DNA of 11,289 nucleotides from Phycisphaeraceae bacterium (GTDB taxonomy: Bacteria > Planctomycetota > Phycisphaerae > Phycisphaerales > Phycisphaeraceae): the NCBI GenBank assembly GCA_016763955.1, contig JAESSU010000096.1, positions 1 to 11,289 on the forward strand, in the 5' to 3' direction. Position numbers and translations under genes: made by a program. Under the pieces are notes generated by a model. That model saw only the letters and a list, made by a program, of their open reading frames with translations. It made no database searches and had not been told where the DNA came from. Each line of letters begins with the position of its first letter. The stretch's first letter is position 1. This document shows, piece by piece, positions 6,759 through 11,289 of this stretch.

Positions 6759-9014
6759 CTAGAGTAAAGCTGTAGACGCGCCAAGTCCTGCACCTTGGGC
6801 CACGGCACGGCTGTTTCGACAACGCCAAGTGCCTTTCGTCTTTTCACCATATAAACACCAGAGTTCGGGCCAGGTATTTAAACCTTGCGATTCAATCTGA
6901 TCCAAACGCGTATGGAGCCATTGCACAGCTAGGTCTGGATGACCGGCATTGATAAAGGCACCGGGTAAATACATCCAAGCAGGTGAAGTTTGGCCGAACT
7001 GCTCAGAATTTTTCGACCAGTTCTCAAGTGCAGACTGAATCATCTTACTTGGAGCTAGATGCCACATGGCAACGAGGCTATTAGCATGCTCGCTGACATG
7101 GCTCTGCTGTTTACCCTCAACAATCGCATCAACAAAAACACCCCGACGCTCGTCAAACCAACGCGGAATCTGAGCGGTCATACCTTGGGCAATTTCTTTC
7201 CAAGGGTTAGGTGACTCATCCATTATTTTAGCAAGGTCCGCTGCGCAGTGCATGACCTGTGCAGTCATTGCTTGTAGTGGTAAAAAAGACCCGCGACCAT
7301 CCATGTGTCCCCAGTCAAAATAGAGACTGCTAGAAGGCAGTGGCATCATATAATCTTGACCAATAAATGACTTGGCCAAATCAAGAAAACGAACCACGCT
7401 CGGCCACATGTCTGCAATTAGCGAGCGATCAGCAAAGATATGATAATGCTCATGTAGACGCAGAGGCAAAGATAAGGAGTGGTCAAAAAGTGATGGATAA
7501 TCACCATTGTGACCGGGGAAGCTATGGCTATATGTTCCAGTTCCTTGTTGTCCTTCTCGTGCATTGATAAAGTAACGACGTAGCAGAGCCATGTCCCCGA
7601 AACAGCTTGTAATAGCAGGCACGATCGCGGAACAATCACCTAGATACTGTTTGCGTTCACGGGACGGATTGTCCATGGTGCGGTCTACAATATTCAGTTC
7701 AGTCGTAAGGCGAATCATCTCGAAAACTCGATCAAGTTTAGGATCATTACAGCTAAATTGCCCACGATACTCAAAGTGATTACAGAGTTCTTCAGCCCAT
7801 ACTTCTTCTAGTATTAATTCATCTGGCATATCACGGAAGGTAAGTTGGACGTATCGGAAGTGCCGCCAATCACCGCTTTCCCAGCTTTGTTCGCCAGGGC
7901 GTGTAACATAATAATCGGCAATAGTAGTACGATGTGAAACATAGGGAACAACGCGTTCATTATCCAGACGATAGGCGTAACCAATATCAATCACAGCGAC
8001 TGAGGTAGATAGACGGAAACCAAAACGCGCGTTCATCAATTTACCAAAATCAAGTACGATTACAGCATTTCGCATGCCATCAAACGTCGCATCAGATTCT
8101 AACATAGAAGAGTTTTTTATAGTCACACTGCCACTGCCTGTAAGCAGGGATTCGGCATTAATCACCGTCGCCTTGCTTAGTGGGACAATATGTTCCAGGC
8201 TCATGCGAACAGCTGTATCATGCGCGCTTGTTTCATGCTGTTGTATCACTTCGCCGACATCTAGCAGGCTTTGAGGGCGATGGCGAATACGACGCAGCGG
8301 ACGAGTTTCACACGGAATCAAGTTTGCCCATGGGAAAAAACGAGCTTGGGGTTGTTCTCGTCCCCACCCTGGGGCCATCTTTGCAATTACATATTTTGCG
8401 GGCTCCCAAGTTGTGTCATCAAATCCGATTGTCTGCCAGTTAGGTGTATCTAGATTGGCGATAAATATTTCCGGCCACATCGAATCCCCCATATGTGCGA
8501 CAGGTTCTTGGTAGGCCTGACAAATATGTGCACGCCAACTTTCATCAGTAGCAATAATTAGATTATCATCAGCTTCAAGCTGGCAGAGTAGGCCCCTCGC
8601 CTGAGCATGATTCGTTAATGCGGCACGCTGTGTGTCATGATAAACGCGAATAGCGATGCAATTTTCTCCGGCGTGTAAGTGGGCGGTGACATCATGGGTT
8701 TCATAGCGTTGGTAACGCGGATCGGAGATGGGCGGGCCATGGGCAATCAACTCGCCATTAACCCATAATGTAGCATCCCGTTGAGCAGCTAGCCGTAACA
8801 AAACCTGAGCAGGCACAGAAGGCAGTGAGAACTTCCGGCGGAAATAAACATAATTATGCACCCCGGTTGTAGGTCTAGCACTCCATATCCACGCAGCTTT
8901 CCAATTAGCGACCGGGTAAGCAGCCGCACTATCAAAAAAGGTTTGCCCTTGTTCGTCCCTTGATGTTACTTTGGGAGGTGAATTTTTATTGTCAATCATA
9001 CTTATACCTATCAT
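6759..9014 (-). CDS. GH78 alpha-L-rhamnosidase, interrupted by an in-frame amber codon
   Basis: 751 residues before TAG at 6759-6761. Residues about 38-215 are N-terminal beta-sandwich modules (AAWIWSA, ATLWVNGELIAHGPP) as in bacterial alpha-L-rhamnosidases, and the (alpha/alpha)6 barrel starts near 420. The motif MDNPSRERKQYLGD (447-460) reproduces the GH78 D-x4-E-x6-D signature (D448, E453, D460), with E453 the likely general acid and E717 in NTWPELW a candidate base. The enzyme would hydrolyse terminal alpha-L-rhamnosides by inversion. No signal peptide is visible, suggesting action on imported oligosaccharides. The ATG at 9014 has no ribosome site; the ATG at 8997-8999 (residue 6) has a TAGG before it and may be the real start. 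It lies 63 bases after the GH130 extension stop, in the same orientation, so probably one operon. Both catalytic motifs precede the TAG; the missing domain would still be expected to impair folding. Confidence 0.85.
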   Translation of the reverse strand: MIGISMIDNKNSPPKVTSRDEQGQTFFDSAAAYPVANWKAAWIWSARPTTGVHNYVYFRRKFSLPSVPAQVLLRLAAQRDATLWVNGELIAHGPPISDPRYQRYETHDVTAHLHAGENCIAIRVYHDTQRAALTNHAQARGLLCQLEADDNLIIATDESWRAHICQAYQEPVAHMGDSMWPEIFIANLDTPNWQTIGFDDTTWEPAKYVIAKMAPGWGREQPQARFFPWANLIPCETRPLRRIRHRPQSLLDVGEVIQQHETSAHDTAVRMSLEHIVPLSKATVINAESLLTGSGSVTIKNSSMLESDATFDGMRNAVIVLDFGKLMNARFGFRLSTSVAVIDIGYAYRLDNERVVPYVSHRTTIADYYVTRPGEQSWESGDWRHFRYVQLTFRDMPDELILEEVWAEELCNHFEYRGQFSCNDPKLDRVFEMIRLTTELNIVDRTMDNPSRERKQYLGDCSAIVPAITSCFGDMALLRRYFINAREGQQGTGTYSHSFPGHNGDYPSLFDHSLSLPLRLHEHYHIFADRSLIADMWPSVVRFLDLAKSFIGQDYMMPLPSSSLYFDWGHMDGRGSFLPLQAMTAQVMHCAADLAKIMDESPNPWKEIAQGMTAQIPRWFDERRGVFVDAIVEGKQQSHVSEHANSLVAMWHLAPSKMIQSALENWSKNSEQFGQTSPAWMYLPGAFINAGHPDLAVQWLHTRLDQIESQGLNTWPELWCLYGEKTKGTWRCRNSRAVAQGAGLGASTALL

Positions 9015-9077
9015 GATGGTTTTACATCAGTCTTTCATCGTGTTCAGGCTTAGTCTTGGTTTCACCTATCCAGCCGC

Positions 9078-9371
9078 TTAACCCTTTTTCTGATTAATAG
9101 ATTCACAATCACCATTTTTAAACTCATCGCCAGTTGCCGTCACATTATCATAAGCTGCCCAAATTGGAATGTTTTTTTCAGTACTTTTAGGGTTATAACA
9201 AATTCCAGTAAAGTAAATATAGAGAACACCATAAGCATGGTGATGTTGCGTTATCTTAATCGTCAATTCGAAGTGTTCATACGCAATGGCTGGTGGCGAC
9301 TTTAACGTGACTGGCTTATATGCGTTGGTTGCCAGTGGGCCGTAATATTTCGGTCTGTTTTTTGAGCTAGA
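9078..9371 (-). pseudogene. In-frame coding-like extension after the GH130 TAG stop
   Basis: From the GH130 stop TAG (9372-9374) the same frame stays open for 97 codons to TAA (9078-9080). It reads like protein: PKYYGPLATNAYKPVTLK, AYEHFELTIKI, AYGVLYIYFTGICYN. Strand-like alternation suggests a beta-rich module. There is no ATG; the TTG at 9264-9266 would give 62 residues without a ribosome site. It could be a fragment of another gene whose start was lost, a module joined to GH130 by readthrough, or the tail of a longer GH130 protein broken by a nonsense mutation. GH130 already looks complete at the TAG, so the first is somewhat favoured. Family not recognised. Confidence 0.45.
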
Positions 9372-10400
9372 CTAGAAGAGATGCGATGGGCCCGGTTCAG
9401 ACCATAGTGCAATTAAGTCATCCACATGAGCGGTTGCTAAAGCTTCAACGGTGTCTGCTGCTCCGTAATAGATTTTGACTTCGCCGTCATCTTCAAGAAT
9501 CATTCCACCAGGAAAAATGACGTTGTGGCGGAAACCTGCATTGCATTCGTAATGAGTTTCAGGGGTCATCAGTGGGCGTTTGGAGATGCCAATGATTTGG
9601 GTTGGATCGTTTAAGTCCAATAGCATGATGCCTGCGGTGTAGCGTTTTTTCCAAGTTTTTTCCCATCCGTTTTTCCCACGATTAAAGTCAATATCCACAG
9701 CATGGAACGTGGTGAGCCAGCCAGCTTTTGTTTTTATCGGTGGCGCAGCGGGGCCGATTTTGTCATTGGCAAAAGGCACATCTTCGACCGCTAAAAGTAG
9801 TCTGTGGTCTCCCCAGTAGCGAAGGTCTGGTGATTGACTTAGCCATAAGTCGAACTGGTCTTTCCCGCGACTGTAGACTGGGAAGGGGCGTTCAAGTCTT
9901 ACATAGAGTCCATTGATTTTTTCAGGAAACAAGACCATATTTCGATTATCAGGTGTGGTCATGGTTTGGATTTTAAAATTTTCAAAATCTTCTGTGACTG
10001 CAATGCCGCCTCGTACGCCGTGTTGCGTATCAATGGCAAAGCACATGACAACTTTTCCTTCGATGACGGTGAGCCTTGGATCGTAAGCTCGTCTAATTTC
10101 ATCATTGTGCATTTCAAAACAAGGCTTGCCTGACGTACGCCATTGAAGACCGTTATCAGAGTAGGCAAAACCGATCCATGTTTTGAATTGGTGGGGAATG
10201 GTATCGCCGTTGGCTTGATCCATATTGGTACAGTCATCGCAGCGATAAGCCATGACATATTGGCCTTGGTATTTACAAACGCCTGCATTGAAAATTAAAG
10301 ATGGCTGCCCAGGTACATCTTGTGAAGACAGAACCGGGTTATTGGGATATCGCGTCACAATAGAAGCAGTGGTGAATAGGTTTTGTTCAATACAAGACAT
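9372..10400 (-). CDS. GH130 family beta-mannoside phosphorylase/hydrolase-type protein
   Basis: 342 residues, the normal GH130 length. A five-bladed beta-propeller pattern is clear: NPVL (21-24), FNAGV (37-41), AYDPRL (105-110) with D107 matching the family catalytic Asp, VLFPEKINGLYVRLERP (156-172), SPDLRYW (190-196), KIGPAAPPIKTKAGWL (214-229), HAVDIDF (233-239), MLLDLNDP (259-266), YYGAADT (311-317) and DDLIAL (327-332). Known GH130 enzymes act on beta-1,2-, 1,3- or 1,4-mannosides. R53, R153-N154 and H233 sit about where phosphorylases bind phosphate, but an alignment is needed to choose phosphorylase over hydrolase. No signal peptide, so probably cytoplasmic. The start is ATG at 10398-10400 with no strong Shine-Dalgarno. 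It is the first gene of the minus-strand run, divergent from the pilin-like gene. It ends in TAG, unlike the other intact minus-strand genes, which use TAA. Confidence 0.88.
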   Translation of the reverse strand: MSCIEQNLFTTASIVTRYPNNPVLSSQDVPGQPSLIFNAGVCKYQGQYVMAYRCDDCTNMDQANGDTIPHQFKTWIGFAYSDNGLQWRTSGKPCFEMHNDEIRRAYDPRLTVIEGKVVMCFAIDTQHGVRGGIAVTEDFENFKIQTMTTPDNRNMVLFPEKINGLYVRLERPFPVYSRGKDQFDLWLSQSPDLRYWGDHRLLLAVEDVPFANDKIGPAAPPIKTKAGWLTTFHAVDIDFNRGKNGWEKTWKKRYTAGIMLLDLNDPTQIIGISKRPLMTPETHYECNAGFRHNVIFPGGMILEDDGEVKIYYGAADTVEALATAHVDDLIALWSEPGPSHLF

Positions 10401-10557
10401 TGTGGTTAATCCATAAATTTGAAGTTTCAGGGTATGTACGCGTATTTAAAGGTTTGTTGTTGGTGGATTTTAGCAATGCTACACCGTGAGTCAACCAGAG
10501 ATCGGTCTAAATAGCGATCGGGTGCGTGAGTGAAGTTGTGCGGGTGATTGTTCTGTG

Positions 10558-10577
10558 AAACGCGATTTAAAGCGTTT
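10558..10577. promoter_or_regulatory. Dyad AAACGC-N8-GCGTTT in the divergent intergenic region
   Basis: Perfect 6-bp inverted arms at 10558-10563 and 10572-10577, about 158 bases upstream of the GH130 start. The arms resemble LacI/GalR-type half-sites in composition, though the spacing is unusual. In the rest of 10401-10742 I see a GATCGG direct repeat (10501-10506 and 10516-10521), the pilin promoter candidate and no convincing gene. A 69-codon minus-strand frame at 10427-10636 lacks a ribosome site and any recognisable motif. Confidence 0.3.
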
Positions 10578-10654
10578 TTAGAGTAGGTTTGAATAACAGA
10601 ACCGTTTTTTGGGAAGAGTCGGGCAGGCCAGGACATTTATTTTTTATAAAATAC

Positions 10655-10683
10655 TTGATATCGTGGTTGAGCCAGAATAGACT
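10655..10683 (+). promoter_or_regulatory. Candidate sigma-70-type promoter for the prepilin-like gene
   Basis: TTGATA (10655-10660), a 17-base spacer and TAGACT (10678-10683) match the consensus at 5/6 and 4/6. Transcription would start near 10690, giving a leader of about 50 bases before the strong AGGAG ribosome site (10731-10735), which lies seven bases before the ATG. Confidence 0.4.
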
Positions 10684-10742
10684 ATTGTGTCGAGTGCGAT
10701 GTGAAAAAGATTGATGTAGAGTGACCTAAAAGGAGAATTGCA

Positions 10743-11282
10743 ATGTTGACTGACCAGCTGTTAGACGTAAAAAATGGATATCGGCGGACGTTTTTGAGGC
10801 GGGGAGGCTTTACATTGATCGAGCTTCTTGTGGTGATATCGATCATTTCATTGCTGATCGCTATCTTGTTGCCGGCATTGGGGCAAGCTCGTGAAGCAGC
10901 TAAGAATATGTTATGCCAGAGCGTGCAACGCTCAATTGGACAGGCAACGTTTAATTATGGCGTGGATTACAAGGATTGGATTACGCCCGGCCGAATGTAT
11001 ATGCCTGCACCATGGGATGGCACGACGAATTGGGCTACGCCATATTACGGGTTGCTGTCTCGTATGGGGACATATAGTGTTAATGACTATGGGCTGGATT
11101 ACGAACGTGATTTTAGCTGTCCTGTTGAGGAGCGTGCGCCGTCTTCTTGGTTGCATCAGAATATTGGGACTAGCTCGCGGATTACAGGTGACGCAGCAGA
11201 TCCGAGTATTAACTACAACGTGCATCATCGTTATGTAGATCTAACTGTGACCTGCCCCCAAACTATGTACCAGCCGTTATGA
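10743..11282 (+). CDS. Prepilin-like (type II secretion/type IV pilin N-terminus) protein, probably frameshifted near the end
   Basis: 179 residues as read. The leader [22 protein letters not shown] is followed by the class III cleavage site G22|F23 with E27 at +5 (FTLIELLVV), a membrane helix about 23-43, and the [14 protein letters not shown] stretch typical of the large pseudopilin-like families of Planctomycetota and relatives. The product would be processed by a PilD-type peptidase and lie at the cell envelope with a periplasmic or surface C-terminus. The start is set by a strong AGGAG seven bases before the ATG. The family usually ends with a beta-rich region and an H-G-N-x-LF-DGH motif; here it stops at TGA (11280-11282) without it. 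In another frame from 11249, [14 protein letters not shown] runs to the window end and looks more natural, suggesting a one-base deletion near 11245-11250. Its function relative to the sugar genes is unknown. Confidence 0.75.
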   Translation: MLTDQLLDVKNGYRRTFLRRGGFTLIELLVVISIISLLIAILLPALGQAREAAKNMLCQSVQRSIGQATFNYGVDYKDWITPGRMYMPAPWDGTTNWATPYYGLLSRMGTYSVNDYGLDYERDFSCPVEERAPSSWLHQNIGTSSRITGDAADPSINYNVHHRYVDLTVTCPQTMYQPL

Positions 11283-11289
11283 GAGTCGG

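Noticed and set aside
10427..10636. 69-codon minus-strand frame upstream of GH130
   Set aside because: No Shine-Dalgarno, no recognisable motif, composition unlike the neighbours, and it overlaps likely promoter and operator sequence.
1..11289. tRNA, rRNA, CRISPR array, phage or origin features
   Set aside because: No cloverleaf-like segment, regular repeat-spacer pattern, integrase/attachment pair or DnaA-box cluster was seen on either strand.

Overview
The window reads like part of a glycan-degradation locus from a Planctomycetota-type bacterium (class Phycisphaerae is my best guess; Lentisphaerota or Kiritimatiellota are possible). The main clue is the rightmost gene, a prepilin-like protein with a G|FTLIE leader and an [14 protein letters not shown] stretch, a style very common in those groups. 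The number of glycoside hydrolases, the moderate GC content and the mixed quality of Shine-Dalgarno sites also fit. No phylogenetic marker is present, so the assignment is tentative.

Layout. On the + strand at the left edge is the 3' part of a GH84-type (beta-N-acetylglucosaminidase/O-GlcNAcase family) protein with a C-terminal beta-sandwich (to 1508). A perfect 12-bp inverted repeat separates it from a convergent set of minus-strand genes. Read in their direction of transcription, right to left, these are: a GH130 glycosidase/phosphorylase (10400-9372) with an open in-frame extension after its TAG stop; a GH78 alpha-L-rhamnosidase (9014-6417) split by one in-frame TAG; an IS3-family transposase remnant (6391-6302); an SDR oxidoreductase (6288-5518); a cupin related to D-lyxose/D-mannose isomerases (5058-4576) with a palindromic operator candidate; a GntR/FCD regulator (4312-3641) that probably has a leaderless transcript; and a beta-helix-cap/BNR-sialidase-fold protein (3486-1591). 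At the right edge a divergently transcribed prepilin-like gene (10743-11282) looks frameshifted near its end.

How the genes may work together (inference): GH78 would release L-rhamnose, GH130 would attack beta-mannosides, and the cupin could isomerise the freed aldose (D-lyxose isomerases often accept D-mannose). The SDR could oxidise a sugar, and the GntR/FCD protein would sense a sugar acid or intermediate. GH84 and the BNR-fold protein would add activity on aminosugar or acidic residues. No transporter lies in the window, and none of the complete enzymes has an obvious signal peptide.

The most notable feature is erosion or recoding. Two neighbouring CAZyme genes carry TAG codons followed in the same frame by coding-like sequence, one of them certainly the missing C-terminal domain of its enzyme. 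An IS3 scrap, an orphan 66-codon open stretch and a probable pilin frameshift lie in the same region. Local gene decay or assembly error is the simplest reading. UAG readthrough is a testable alternative, because all the intact minus-strand genes end in TAA.
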